Below, one piece after another: positions 51,472-61,173 of a stretch of DNA of 64,000 nucleotides. Positions within the stretch are counted from its first letter, which is position 1. Each line of letters opens with the position of its first letter. The position numbers were made by a program, and so were the translations under genes. Source of the stretch: DATAAP01 sp041690495 (GTDB lineage: Bacteria; Pseudomonadota; Alphaproteobacteria; CACIAM-22H2); the NCBI GenBank assembly GCA_041690495.1, contig JAWLHE010000015.1, positions 1-64,000 of the forward strand. Direction: 5' to 3'. Below the pieces are notes generated by a model. The model worked only from the letters and a program-made list of their open reading frames with translations. It ran no database searches and had not been told where the DNA came from.

Positions 51472-53735
51472 TGCAGCCGTCCCTGACCGCGGGCGGCTCG
51501 CGCCGCCTCCTAAAGCGGCTCAGGGACCTCATGGCCGGCGGCGGTTCGGGCCAGGAGCGGCTCAACCAGGTCGTCAGGATCATCGCCGCCGACCTCGTCG
51601 CCGAGGTGTGCTCGATCTACATCATGCGGGCCGGCGAAGTGCTCGAGCTGTTCGCCACCCAAGGCCTGAAGCAGGAGGCCGTTCACAAGACCCGGCTTGC
51701 GGTCGGCGAAGGCATCGTCGGCGACATCGCCGCTCACGCACGGTCGCTGGCTCTCGCCGACGCACAGTCCCATCCGAACTTCGCCTATCGGCCGGAAACC
51801 GGCGAGGAGATTTACCATTCGCTGATGGGCGTGCCGATCCTGCGCGGCGGGCGCGTGCTCGGCGTCCTCGTCATCCAGAACCGCACCTTCCGCGAATATG
51901 ACGAGGAGGAGGTCGAGACCGTCCAGACCATTGCGATGGTGCTGGCGGAGCTGATCGCGGGCAGCGACCTGATCACGCCCGAGGACACGATGCGCGCCGA
52001 CCTGGCGCTTGCGCCGGCGCGGCTCGACGGGCTGCGGCTGAACGAAGGCATAGCGATCGGTCGCGCGGTGCTGCATCAGCCACGCGTGTCTATCCGGCAG
52101 ATGGTGGCGGACAACCCGGAGGTCGAGCTAAAGCGCCTCGACGATGCCCTGACGAGCATGCACAGCGCGATCGACGATATGCTTGCCGCCTCGGAGCTGG
52201 CCGAAAGCGGCGAGCATCGCGAGATCCTCGAGAGCTATCGCATGTTCGCGGAGGATCGCGGCTGGCTCAGCCGCATTTCGGAGGCGATCCGCAGCGGCCT
52301 CACCGCCGAGGCGGCGGTGCAGCGCGTGCAGGACGATACCCGCGTGCGCATGAGCCAGATCACGGACCCGTATCTGCGCGAGCGGCTGTCTGACCTCGAG
52401 GATCTGGCCAACCGCCTGCTCCGGCATCTCACCGGTGCCCGCACGGCAGCGCGCGCGGACCTGCCCGACGACGCCATTCTCGTCGCCCGTACCATGGGGC
52501 CGGCCGAGCTGCTCGACTACGACCGCGCCAAGGTCAAGGCGGTGCTGCTCGAAGAGGGCTCGCCGACGGCGCATGTCGCGATCGTGGCACGCGCGCTCAA
52601 CGTCCCGATGGTCGGGCGGGTCAAGAACGTGCTGACGCGGATCGAGGCGCTCGACCCCGTCATCGTCGATGGCGACCACGCCCAGGTCCTGCTGCGACCG
52701 AGCGACGACGTGCGGGAGGCCTTCACGGCGGCGATCGAAGTGCGGGCCAAGCGCCAGGCTTCGATTGCCGCATTGCGCGACCTGCCGGCCGTGACGCGCG
52801 ACGGCGTCGAGCTCTCGCTATTCCTCAATGCCGGGTTGCTCATCGACCTCGCCTATCTCGAGGAGACCGGTGCCGCTGGTGTCGGCCTGTACCGGACCGA
52901 GCTGCCGTTCATGCTGCGCTCGACCTTTCCCGACGTGGCGACGCAGACCGAATTCTACAGGAAGGTGCTGACGCGCGCCGCCGGCAAGCCGGTCGTCTTC
53001 CGCACGCTCGATATCGGCGGCGACAAGCTGCTGCCCTTTCTCGCCGAATCGGAGGAAGAGAACCCGGCAATGGGCTGGCGCGCGATCCGCATCGCGCTCG
53101 ACCGGCCGATGCTGCTGCGCCATCAGCTCCGCGCGCTGTTGCGCGCCGCCGCCGGCACGCGGCTCGACGTCATGTTCCCGATGGTCGCGGAAGTCGCGGA
53201 GTTCGACGCGGCGCGCGCATTGCTCGACGCGGAGATCGCCCGCTGCCGCCGGCGCAGCGAGGCGCTGCCGTCCACGGTCCGCGTCGGCACCATGCTCGAG
53301 GTACCGGCGCTGTTCTGGCAGCTCAAGACCCTGCTTCGCCGAGTCGATTTCATCTCGGTCGGCACCAACGACCTGATGCAGTTCCTGTTCGCAAGCGATC
53401 GCGGCAATCCGCGGCTGGCGGACCGTTACGACGTCCTTTCGCCGCCGGCGCTGTCGTTCCTGCGCGAGCTGGTGCAGGTCTGTGGGCGGGCCAAGGTCGA
53501 TCTCACCTTGTGCGGCGAGATGGGCAGCCGGACGCTCGAGGCCATGGCGCTGATCGCGATCGGCTTTCGCAGGTTGTCGATGCCGGCCACGGCGATTGGG
53601 CCGGTCAAGGCGATGGCACGCAGCCTCACTCTCGGCCCGGTCCGCGACTATCTGACCGGGCTCTGCGACCGGCCGGAGCATTCGCTGCGGGAATCCTTGC
53701 GCGCGTTCGCCCGCGATCATGATGTCGCGATCTAG
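51471..53735 (+). CDS. ptsP: Phosphoenolpyruvate-protein phosphotransferase EI-Ntr
   Basis: A 754-residue enzyme I of the nitrogen PTS. A GAF sensor domain (about 20-165, VCSIYIMRAGEVLELFATQGLK) precedes the EI domain. His368 in EEGSPTAHVAIVARALNVPMVG is the phosphorylated residue, and the PEP-binding barrel contains GVGLYRTELPFMLR, FRTLDIGGDKLLP and LCGEMGSR. It passes phosphate from PEP to NPr and then EIIA-Ntr, reporting nitrogen and potassium status; in alphaproteobacteria the GAF domain can bind glutamine. Full length. Confidence 0.97.
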   Translation: MQPSLTAGGSRRLLKRLRDLMAGGGSGQERLNQVVRIIAADLVAEVCSIYIMRAGEVLELFATQGLKQEAVHKTRLAVGEGIVGDIAAHARSLALADAQSHPNFAYRPETGEEIYHSLMGVPILRGGRVLGVLVIQNRTFREYDEEEVETVQTIAMVLAELIAGSDLITPEDTMRADLALAPARLDGLRLNEGIAIGRAVLHQPRVSIRQMVADNPEVELKRLDDALTSMHSAIDDMLAASELAESGEHREILESYRMFAEDRGWLSRISEAIRSGLTAEAAVQRVQDDTRVRMSQITDPYLRERLSDLEDLANRLLRHLTGARTAARADLPDDAILVARTMGPAELLDYDRAKVKAVLLEEGSPTAHVAIVARALNVPMVGRVKNVLTRIEALDPVIVDGDHAQVLLRPSDDVREAFTAAIEVRAKRQASIAALRDLPAVTRDGVELSLFLNAGLLIDLAYLEETGAAGVGLYRTELPFMLRSTFPDVATQTEFYRKVLTRAAGKPVVFRTLDIGGDKLLPFLAESEEENPAMGWRAIRIALDRPMLLRHQLRALLRAAAGTRLDVMFPMVAEVAEFDAARALLDAEIARCRRRSEALPSTVRVGTMLEVPALFWQLKTLLRRVDFISVGTNDLMQFLFASDRGNPRLADRYDVLSPPALSFLRELVQVCGRAKVDLTLCGEMGSRTLEAMALIAIGFRRLSMPATAIGPVKAMARSLTLGPVRDYLTGLCDRPEHSLRESLRAFARDHDVAI

Positions 53736-53950
53736 GCCCCCGGCGAAGGCATCGGTCGTCACGGGCTGACCTGTTGCAGGTCCGCGGCGCGATTGGTATT
53801 AACGATTTCGTTCCTGTGGGCCCGTAAGATCATGTTCCGCACGTGGCGCTGCGGCCGTATCTGCGCCCGCCGAGGCCGGCATAGCGAAAACCTGGCAAAT
53901 CCAAGTTGTTGACGCGGATGCGATCACGGAAGCGACAGCGGTTGAGATTT

Positions 53951-55201
53951 ATGGCCGGCGAGCGGAATGGTTCGGCCCGGCAGGGCCCGAGCGAGGCCCC
54001 GCCGCGGGTTTCGATCGGCGATGTCTTGCGGAGCGAGCGCGAACGCCGGGCCCTCAGCCTCGATGATATTGCGGCGAATCTTCGCATCCGTCGCGCGCTG
54101 CTCGATGCCATCGAGGAGGGCCGTTTCAAGGAACTGCCGGGAGCGCCCTACGCGACCGGATTCGTCAAGGCTTATGCCGAGTTCCTCGAGCTCGATCGCG
54201 ACGAGATCATCCGCCGCTTCAAGGAAGAGGCGGCCGGGCTCGACAGCCACAAGGAACTGAATTTTCCACGGCCGCTCTCCGAGAGCCGGCTGCCTGGCGG
54301 CATCCTGCTGCTGCTCTCTGCGGTGATTGCCGCCAGCGCCTACGCGATCTGGTACTTCCAGGGTTCCGGCGACCGCACCGAGCTGCCACGGGTCGCTGCC
54401 GTCCCGGAGCGGCTGGCACCATTGGCCGATCCGGCGCCGGCGTCGCCAGAGCCCGAGACACAACCGACGGAGGGCACGAGGCCGGAACCCGGATCGTCCC
54501 CGGCAAGCGTTCCGCCATCGCCCGGCGAAGTTGCGCCCGCTGCGGCACCGCCGGCGCCTCCGGCTCCGGCGGTCACAGTCGATCCTCCTCCGGCGGTCAC
54601 AGCGAGTCCTCCTCGGGCTCCTGAGTCCGATACGGAGGCCGCAGCCCCGGCAACGCCGGCCGCAGCTCCGGCAACGCCAGCCGAAGCGGCTGCGGCGCCG
54701 AGCGCCCCTCCGGCGAACGTCCCTGCCAGTACTGCGGCGCCTGCGGTTGCCGCAGCGCCGTCGGATGCAGCCGAGATTCCGGCCGCTCCGACGGAGGTCT
54801 CCGCCTACCCCCGCGCCTATGGCGAGGAAAATCCATCGCGCATCGTCATTCGCGCGACCGCCGACAGCTGGATCCAGGTGCGCGATCCGAGCGGCACCGT
54901 CGTGTTCACACGCGTGTTGCGCGCCGGCGACAGCTACAACGTTCCGAACCGCCAGGATCTGTTTCTCTACACCGGCAGCGCCGGGGCGCTCGAGATCAGC
55001 GTCGATGGCACGATCGCGCCGTCGCTGGGCCAGTTCGGCGCGGTGCGGCGGGACGTCATGCTCGACCCGGATCGCCTGGCTGCGGGCACCGCGGTTCTCG
55101 ACCAGAGACGGCCAAGCTCGAATGATCCCGGCACCCGGTCCAATGGGGCGGGTCCGGGGCAGGCCAGCTCGATCGGCAGTAGCGCCGTTTCGCGCCAATA
55201 G
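53951..55201 (+). CDS. rodZ: RodZ-like membrane protein (HTH - TM - DUF4115)
   Basis: A 416-residue bitopic membrane protein. The N-terminal XRE-type helix-turn-helix (about residues 20-85: VSIGDVLRSERERRALSLDDIAANLRIRRALLDAIEEGRF) is cytoplasmic and would bind MreB; one membrane helix follows (about 116-136), then a Pro/Ala-rich periplasmic linker of about 140 residues and a C-terminal DUF4115 domain (IVIRATADSWIQVRDPSGTVVFTRVLRAGDSYNVP). This is the RodZ architecture, organising rod-shape cell wall synthesis. The long low-complexity linker is unusual in length. It precedes ispG, the common alphaproteobacterial order. Confidence 0.9.
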   Translation: MAGERNGSARQGPSEAPPRVSIGDVLRSERERRALSLDDIAANLRIRRALLDAIEEGRFKELPGAPYATGFVKAYAEFLELDRDEIIRRFKEEAAGLDSHKELNFPRPLSESRLPGGILLLLSAVIAASAYAIWYFQGSGDRTELPRVAAVPERLAPLADPAPASPEPETQPTEGTRPEPGSSPASVPPSPGEVAPAAAPPAPPAPAVTVDPPPAVTASPPRAPESDTEAAAPATPAAAPATPAEAAAAPSAPPANVPASTAAPAVAAAPSDAAEIPAAPTEVSAYPRAYGEENPSRIVIRATADSWIQVRDPSGTVVFTRVLRAGDSYNVPNRQDLFLYTGSAGALEISVDGTIAPSLGQFGAVRRDVMLDPDRLAAGTAVLDQRRPSSNDPGTRSNGAGPGQASSIGSSAVSRQ

Positions 55202-55232
55202 CACCGTCGCTGGAGATCGGGCGGTGTTTTGG

Positions 55233-55256
55233 GCTATAACGCGCCCACGTTATAGC
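55233..55256. promoter_or_regulatory. Palindrome before ispG
   Basis: A perfect 9-bp inverted repeat gctataacg / cgttatagc with a 6-base centre lies 18 bases before the preferred ispG start. It could be an operator for a dimeric regulator or an RNA hairpin in the leader. IspG is an iron-sulphur enzyme, so an iron- or cluster-responsive regulator is conceivable, but the sequence does not match a consensus I can name. Confidence 0.45.
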
Positions 55257-55273
55257 GCATGGAAAAGCCTGCC

Positions 55274-56413
55274 ATGACCGTTCGGCCGTACCGCCAGATC
55301 ATCCGCCGCAAATGCCGCCAGATCCACGTCGGGGCCGTGCCGGTCGGCGGGGACGCGCCGATCAGCGTCCAGTCGATGACGAACACCCCGACTCCGGATG
55401 CCGCGGCGACGGTCGACCAGATCCGCCGCCTGGAAGAGGCAGGCGCCGATATTGTCCGCGTTTCCTGTCCGGACGAGGAGTCGACCGCGGCACTGTCGGT
55501 GATCGTCAGGGCGGCCAAGGTGCCAATCGTCGCGGACATCCATTTTCACTACAAGCGCGCGATCGAGGCCGCCAAGGCCGGTGCCGCGTGCCTGCGCATC
55601 AATCCGGGCAATATCGGCAGCAAGGACCGGGTCCGCGAGGTCGTCAAGGCGGCGCGCGACCATGGCTGCTCGATGCGCATCGGCGTCAACGCCGGAAGCC
55701 TCGAGCGCGAACTGCTCGAGAAGTACGGCGAACCGTGTCCGGAGGCCATGGTCGAAAGCGCGCTCAACCACGCGCGATGCCTCGAGGACGAGGATTTCTT
55801 CGAGTTCAAGATCAGCGTCAAGGCATCGGATGTCTTCCTCGCTGTCGCCGCCTACCAGCAGCTTGCGGATGCCTGCGACTATCCGCTTCATCTCGGCGTG
55901 ACCGAAGCGGGCGGCTTGCGCGCCGGAACGGTCAAGTCGGCGATGGGTATCGGCTCTCTGCTCTGGGCCGGGATCGGCGATACGATCCGCGTCTCGCTCT
56001 CGGCCGATCCGGTCGAGGAGGTCAAGGTCGGCTACGACATGCTCAAGTCGCTCGGCCTGCGCCGGCGCGGCGTGACGGTGATCGCCTGTCCGTCCTGCGC
56101 GCGGCAGCAGTTCGACGTCATCAAGACCGTCGAGGTCCTCGAGAGCCGCCTGGCGCACATTACCGTGCCGATGACGGTCTCGGTGATCGGCTGCGTCGTC
56201 AACGGGCCGGGCGAGGCGCGAGAGACGGATATCGGCTTCACAGGCGGCGGTAGCGGCACGCACATGGTCTACATCGCCGGACTGCCGGATCATCGACTCA
56301 AGGATGCCGACATCGTCGACCATCTGGTGTCGCTGGTCGAGAAGAAGGCGGCGGAGATCCGGGCGAAATCGGAAGCCGCCGCGATACCTGCGCCCGTTCG
56401 GGCGCGCGCGTAG
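55274..56413 (+). CDS. ispG: 4-hydroxy-3-methylbut-2-enyl diphosphate synthase
   Basis: A 379-residue 4Fe-4S enzyme of the non-mevalonate isoprenoid pathway, turning MEcPP into HMBPP. It begins RPYRQIIRRKCRQIHVGAVPVGGDAPISVQSMTNT, and the cluster ligands are the cysteines of ACPSCARQQFD and SVIGCVVNGPGEA. NPGNIGSKDRV is also typical. The preferred start is ATG 55274, with a GGAAAAG site and family-like N-terminus; ATG 55259 is in frame upstream but has none. It feeds quinone and hopanoid synthesis. Confidence 0.97.
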   Translation: MTVRPYRQIIRRKCRQIHVGAVPVGGDAPISVQSMTNTPTPDAAATVDQIRRLEEAGADIVRVSCPDEESTAALSVIVRAAKVPIVADIHFHYKRAIEAAKAGAACLRINPGNIGSKDRVREVVKAARDHGCSMRIGVNAGSLERELLEKYGEPCPEAMVESALNHARCLEDEDFFEFKISVKASDVFLAVAAYQQLADACDYPLHLGVTEAGGLRAGTVKSAMGIGSLLWAGIGDTIRVSLSADPVEEVKVGYDMLKSLGLRRRGVTVIACPSCARQQFDVIKTVEVLESRLAHITVPMTVSVIGCVVNGPGEARETDIGFTGGGSGTHMVYIAGLPDHRLKDADIVDHLVSLVEKKAAEIRAKSEAAAIPAPVRARA

Positions 56414-56479
56414 CGTGGCTCTCATTCATCAGGTGCCGTCGTCGCACGCGTCCGGCTCAAGCGCAGTGGTCCAGTGAAA

Positions 56480-57724
56480 ATGACGAAACTACAGCCGGTC
56501 CGCGGCACCCGCGACATTCTTGGCGAGGACATGCGCCGGCAGAGACATGTCATCGACACGGCACGCGCGGTTGTCGAGCTCTACGGCTATCAGGAGATCG
56601 CGACACCGATTTTCGAGTTCTCCGAGGTCTTCAAGCGTACGCTCGGCGATACGTCCGATATCGTCACCAAGGAGATGTATTCCTTTACTGACAGCGGCGG
56701 CGAGGACATCACGCTGCGGCCGGAGAATACGGCCGGCGTGGCGCGCGCGGTCATCTCCGGCGGGCTGGCGCAGAGCGTGCCGCTCAAATTCTTCTACGCG
56801 GGCCCGATGTTCCGCTATGAGCGGCCGCAGAAGGGACGTTACCGGCAGTTTCACCAGATCGGCGTCGAGCTGATCGGGGTGCCGGAGCCGCTTGGCGATA
56901 TCGAGGTCATTGCCGCCGGCGCGCATATTCTCGATCGCCTGGGCGTTCTTCAGCACACGACCCTGGAGCTGAACACACTGGGCGATCCCGAGAGCCGCGC
57001 CGCGTACCGCAGCGCGCTGGTTGGGTATCTGCGCGAGCATATCGGGAAGCTGTCGGTAGACAGCCGGGCGCGTCTGGACCGCAATCCGCTGCGCATTCTC
57101 GACAGCAAGGACGAAGGCGACATTGCGATCATCCGCGGCGCGCCGCAGCTCAAGGAGTATCTCAACGAGCCAAGCCGTCTGTTCTTCGACAGTGTGCGGC
57201 ATGGGCTCGACAGGCTCGCGATCGCGCATGTCTGGAATCCCTATCTGGTCCGCGGCCTTGACTATTATGCGCACACGGCATTCGAGTTCAAAACCGACCG
57301 GCTCGGTGCGCAGGGTGCGGTGCTGGCGGGCGGACGGTATGATGGCCTCATGGGCCAGATGGGCGGACCTGCGCTTCCGGGCGTGGGCTGGGCCGCCGGC
57401 ATCGAGCGGCTCGCAATGCTGCTCGCACAGCCGCCCGAGGCGCGCCGCCCGATCGCAATCGTGCCGATCGGCGCCGTAGCTGAGGAAATGGCGCTGAAGC
57501 TATCGTCTGACCTGCGTCACGACGGCATGTATATCGAGCTGGGTTATCGCGGCAACGTATCGAAACGCATGAAGGACGCAAATAAGGCACACGCCCGGGC
57601 CGCGGTTCTCATCGGCGAGGACGAGCTGAAGCGTGGCGCCGCTACGGTCCGCGATCTGGACTCGGGCGAGCAGGCCGAGGTGCCGCTTTCGGCCCTGAAG
57701 GACCGCCTCGCCCCGTATCGTTAG
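56480..57724 (+). CDS. hisS: Histidyl-tRNA synthetase
   Basis: A 414-residue class II synthetase charging tRNA-His. Class II motif 2 is FRYERPQKGRYRQFHQIG, the histidine-specific boxes are LVRGLDYYAHTAFEF and AGGRYDGLMGQMGG, and the C-terminal anticodon-binding domain starts around PIAIVPIGAVAEEMALKL. A GTG six bases upstream is an alternative start. It lies between ispG and hemA on the same strand with 4 bases before the hemA start, so it is part of the housekeeping operon. Confidence 0.97.
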   Translation: MTKLQPVRGTRDILGEDMRRQRHVIDTARAVVELYGYQEIATPIFEFSEVFKRTLGDTSDIVTKEMYSFTDSGGEDITLRPENTAGVARAVISGGLAQSVPLKFFYAGPMFRYERPQKGRYRQFHQIGVELIGVPEPLGDIEVIAAGAHILDRLGVLQHTTLELNTLGDPESRAAYRSALVGYLREHIGKLSVDSRARLDRNPLRILDSKDEGDIAIIRGAPQLKEYLNEPSRLFFDSVRHGLDRLAIAHVWNPYLVRGLDYYAHTAFEFKTDRLGAQGAVLAGGRYDGLMGQMGGPALPGVGWAAGIERLAMLLAQPPEARRPIAIVPIGAVAEEMALKLSSDLRHDGMYIELGYRGNVSKRMKDANKAHARAAVLIGEDELKRGAATVRDLDSGEQAEVPLSALKDRLAPYR

Positions 57725-57728
57725 CGGC

Positions 57729-59024
57729 GTGACCGGGGCTCCCTCTCAACCCGGTCGGCTGTTTACCGCGGGCCTCGACCACCGCACCAGCACGCTCGAT
57801 CTCCGCGATCGCGTCTTCATTGCCGAAGGCGAGATGCGGGGGTTCCTGGCGGCGTTGCGTCAGGCGGGAATCGATCAGGCCATCGTCATGTCGACCTGCG
57901 ACCGCATCGAAGTGCAGGGCGCGCATCACCGGCCGGAGGAGGCTGCCAGGGCGGTGACCCGGCTGTTCGCGGCGCGCGCGCGAGAGCCGGAAGCCGTGAT
58001 CGCTGCGCGCGTCGCCATATGCACCGATGGGGCCGCGCTGCGCCGGATCTTCGGCGTTGCCGCGGCGCTCGAAAGCCAGGTGCTCGGCGAGCCGCAGGTG
58101 CTGGGCCAGGTCAAGTCGGCGCATCAGCTCGCGCGCGCCGCCGGGATGACCGGCCCCGAACTCGAAGCGGCATTGCAGGCCGCCTACGGCGCAGCGAAGC
58201 GCACTCGGAGCGAAACCGCGATCGGGGAGCGGCCGGTGACGCTTGCCTCGGCGGCGCTTCAGCTCGCCCGCGACGTGCACGGGGACATGGCACGCTGCAC
58301 AGGTCTGCTGGTCGGCACCGGCGAGCTCGGCGAGCTGATGGCCGATCATCTTCGCGCGGCGGGGCTGCGCTCGCTGGCCGTGACCGCACCGAGCGGCGGC
58401 CGTGCCGAGGATATCGGCCGGCGGCTGTCTTCCCATGTCGTGTCGTTTGCCGATATGGAATCGGAGATGGCGAATGCCGATATAGTTATTACGGCGCTCG
58501 GCAGCGGCCGCCATCTGATCGGGCCCGAGGCGATGAAGGACATCATGGTCCGGCGCCGCCGGCGCGCGGTGTTCGTCGTGGACCTCGGAATTCCGGCGGA
58601 TGTCGACCCGCGCGTCGAGACGCTGGACGGCGTATTCCGCTACGATCTGGACGACCTCGAGAAGGTGACCATGAGCGGGCGCGCCTCGCGCGGCGCCGCC
58701 GCCGCCGAGGCGTGGGGCATCATCGAGCAGGAGCTTGCGATGTTTGCGCGCAGCCGGGCGGAGCGCGACGCCGTGCCGGCGATCGCCGCGCTGCGCCGCC
58801 ATTTCGAGAGCGCGCGCGGACAGGCGCTGCGTCAGGCCGGGAACGATGCCGAGCGCGCGACGGAGCTTCTGGTGAACCGCCTGCTCCACAACCCCTCGGA
58901 AGCCCTGCGCCAGATCGCGGCGATGGACGGCGGCGGGGACCGCGTGATGGCCGAGCATCTCATCAGAAAGCTGTTCCGGCTCGACGAAAGCGGGCCGGGT
59001 GAAGACGAGGAGAGCAGGATTTGA
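57729..59024 (+). CDS. hemA: Glutamyl-tRNA reductase
   Basis: A 431-residue enzyme reducing glutamyl-tRNA to glutamate-1-semialdehyde, the first step of C5-pathway tetrapyrrole synthesis. The catalytic cysteine is Cys57 (VMSTCDRIEV); SQVLGEPQVLGQVKSA and the NADPH-binding LLVGTGELGELMADHLRAAG and RRRRRAVFVVDLGIPADVDPRV segments are typical, as is the C-terminal dimerisation helix (ELLVNRLLHNPSEALRQI). It starts with GTG and overlaps prfA. Many alphaproteobacteria make 5-aminolevulinate by ALA synthase instead, so this gene is notable here. Confidence 0.96.
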   Translation: MTGAPSQPGRLFTAGLDHRTSTLDLRDRVFIAEGEMRGFLAALRQAGIDQAIVMSTCDRIEVQGAHHRPEEAARAVTRLFAARAREPEAVIAARVAICTDGAALRRIFGVAAALESQVLGEPQVLGQVKSAHQLARAAGMTGPELEAALQAAYGAAKRTRSETAIGERPVTLASAALQLARDVHGDMARCTGLLVGTGELGELMADHLRAAGLRSLAVTAPSGGRAEDIGRRLSSHVVSFADMESEMANADIVITALGSGRHLIGPEAMKDIMVRRRRRAVFVVDLGIPADVDPRVETLDGVFRYDLDDLEKVTMSGRASRGAAAAEAWGIIEQELAMFARSRAERDAVPAIAALRRHFESARGQALRQAGNDAERATELLVNRLLHNPSEALRQIAAMDGGGDRVMAEHLIRKLFRLDESGPGEDEESRI

Positions 59025-60097
59025 GCTTCCACCACAAACTGGATCGCGTCGTCGCGCGTTACGAGGAGCTGCGTCAGGCGATGGCGGCTCCGGATCTCGA
59101 TCCGCGTCAGTTCGCGAAGCTGTCGAAGGAGTATTCCGATCTCGAGCCGATCGTCGAGCACGTCACTGCGTTGCGCAAGGCGCGCAGCGAGCTCGACGGC
59201 CTGAAGGTGCTCATGGTGGACGAGGGCAGCGATCCGGAGATGAGGGCGCTTGCCGAGGCCGAATTCTTCGCGCTGAAGGACAGGCTGCCCGAGATGGAGA
59301 AGCAGCTCCAGATCATGCTGCTGCCGAAAGATGCGGCTGACGAGAAGAACGCGATCCTCGAAGTGCGCGCGGGAACCGGCGGTGACGAGGCGGCGCTGTT
59401 CGCGGCGGAGCTGTTCCGCATGTATCAGCGCTATGCCGCGTTGCACGGCTGGAAATTCGAGATCATGGAGCTGGGGGAGACCGGAATCGGCGGCTACAAG
59501 GAGGCGATCGCGAGCATTTCGGGCCGTGGCGTCTTCGCGCGGCTGAAGTTCGAGTCCGGCGTCCATCGCGTGCAGCGCGTTCCAGAGACGGAGGCGAGCG
59601 GCCGCATTCACACCTCCGCCGCAACGGTCGCCGTTCTGCCGGAGGCCGAGGACGTCGATATCAAGGTCGACGAGAAGGACCTGCGTATCGACGTGTTCCG
59701 CTCGAGCGGACCCGGCGGCCAGTCGGTCAACACGACCGACAGCGCGGTGCGCATCACGCATCTGCCGACCGGAATCGTCGTCCAGCAGCAGGACGAGAAA
59801 TCGCAGCACAAGAACAAGGCGAAGGCGCTCAAGATCCTGCGGGCGCGGCTCTACGAGATGGAGCGTGCCAAGGCCGAGGCGGAGCGCGCCCAGAACCGCA
59901 AGAGCCAGGTCGGCAGCGGCGACCGCTCGGAACGGATCCGAACGTATAATTTTCCACAGGGCCGCGTGACCGATCACCGGATCAATCTGACGCTCTACAA
60001 GATCGACAAGGTCATCTCAGGCGAGTCGCTGGACGAAATCATCGATGCCCTGATTGCCGAGGACCGCGCGGCCCGCCTTGCCGAATTGCCCGCATGA
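59021..60097 (+). CDS. prfA: Peptide chain release factor 1
   Basis: A 358-residue RF1 that ends translation at UAA and UAG. The GGQ motif that triggers hydrolysis is at residues 232-234 (SGPGGQSVNTTDSAVR), and the stop-codon-reading PxT motif is PET in RVPETEASGRIHTSA. Full length. The start is TTG, overlapping the hemA stop by 4 bases, with purine-rich sequence upstream. Its Gln in GGQ is the substrate of the next gene product, PrmC. Confidence 0.97.
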   Translation: MSFHHKLDRVVARYEELRQAMAAPDLDPRQFAKLSKEYSDLEPIVEHVTALRKARSELDGLKVLMVDEGSDPEMRALAEAEFFALKDRLPEMEKQLQIMLLPKDAADEKNAILEVRAGTGGDEAALFAAELFRMYQRYAALHGWKFEIMELGETGIGGYKEAIASISGRGVFARLKFESGVHRVQRVPETEASGRIHTSAATVAVLPEAEDVDIKVDEKDLRIDVFRSSGPGGQSVNTTDSAVRITHLPTGIVVQQQDEKSQHKNKAKALKILRARLYEMERAKAEAERAQNRKSQVGSGDRSERIRTYNFPQGRVTDHRINLTLYKIDKVISGESLDEIIDALIAEDRAARLAELPA

Positions 60098-60966
60098 CGG
60101 TCTCTCGCGCATGCGATCAGGGCAGGACGGTCGGTGCCGTGCTCGCCGGCGCCGCGACGCGGCTGCGCGAGGCCGGCATCGCCACGGCGCGGCTCGATGC
60201 CCGGCTCCTGCTCTCTGCGGCGCTGGGCGAAAGCGCCGAGCGCCTGGTCGGCTGGCCCGAGCGCGTGCTGTCGGTGCCGGAAGAGCGTGCTTTTGCCGAT
60301 CTCGTGGCGCGGCGCTCGGCGCGCGAGCCGGTCGCGCAGATCCTCGGCCATCGTGAGTTCTGGAGCCTGCCGTTCCGGACAACGCGGGACACGCTGACGC
60401 CGCGACCGGACAGCGAGACGGTTGTCGAAGCCGCGCTTGAGCTGTTGCCGGACCGCGATGCCGGAATTCGTATTCTCGACCTGGGGACGGGCAGCGGCTG
60501 TCTCCTGCTGGCACTGCTGCACGAATACCCCAATGCCAGCGGGGTCGGTACGGATCTCAGCCCCGCAGCGCTTCGAGTCGCCGCCGGCAACGCGGTCACA
60601 CTGGCGCTCGCGGACCGCGCGGCGTTTGCGGCCACGACCTGGGATGCGGGCCTTGCCGGGTCCTTCGAATTGATCGTCAGCAACCCGCCGTACATCCGTA
60701 CCGCAGAGCTTGACGGTCTCGATCCGGAGGTGAGGCTCTACGAGCCGCATCTTGCGCTCGACGGCGGTGCCGACGGGCTGGTCGTGTACAGGGCGATAGC
60801 GCCAAGGCTCCGCGAGCGGCTTGCACTGAACGGCGCCGGGATTGTCGAAATCGGTGCCGGACAAGCCGCGGAGGTTGAGCAGATCATGCGTGATGCGGGT
60901 CTGCGGGTGCTCGGGCGGCGTGCCGATCTTGCCGGCGTGGACCGTTGTATTCTGGTCGGACGTTAA
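60094..60966 (+). CDS. prmC: Release factor glutamine methyltransferase
   Basis: A 290-residue N5-glutamine methyltransferase acting on the GGQ glutamine of RF1 and RF2. SAM motif I is ILDLGTGSGCLLLALLHEYP, and the active site NPPY is at residues 197-200 (IVSNPPYIRTAEL). The N-terminal helical domain binds the release factor. It overlaps prfA by 4 bases (ATGA), the conserved coupling of modifier and substrate. Confidence 0.96.
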   Translation: MTVSRACDQGRTVGAVLAGAATRLREAGIATARLDARLLLSAALGESAERLVGWPERVLSVPEERAFADLVARRSAREPVAQILGHREFWSLPFRTTRDTLTPRPDSETVVEAALELLPDRDAGIRILDLGTGSGCLLLALLHEYPNASGVGTDLSPAALRVAAGNAVTLALADRAAFAATTWDAGLAGSFELIVSNPPYIRTAELDGLDPEVRLYEPHLALDGGADGLVVYRAIAPRLRERLALNGAGIVEIGAGQAAEVEQIMRDAGLRVLGRRADLAGVDRCILVGR

Positions 60967-61173
60967 CGAAATAACAGGAGAATAAGATTTGACTTGGAAT
61001 GACAGCGCGGCGGGACTACGCTGCCCACGCTTTCCGCGTTGCGGAGCAAGGGGGGAGGGGGCTCCCGCCGGCCGATTCTAACAAGACACGCGCGTTACCC
61101 GCTGTGGAACGACGCCCGGCGCGCCAGCTTGATTGAGCCCGCCGAAACCTTCGGCAACAACCCACTAGGTGTT

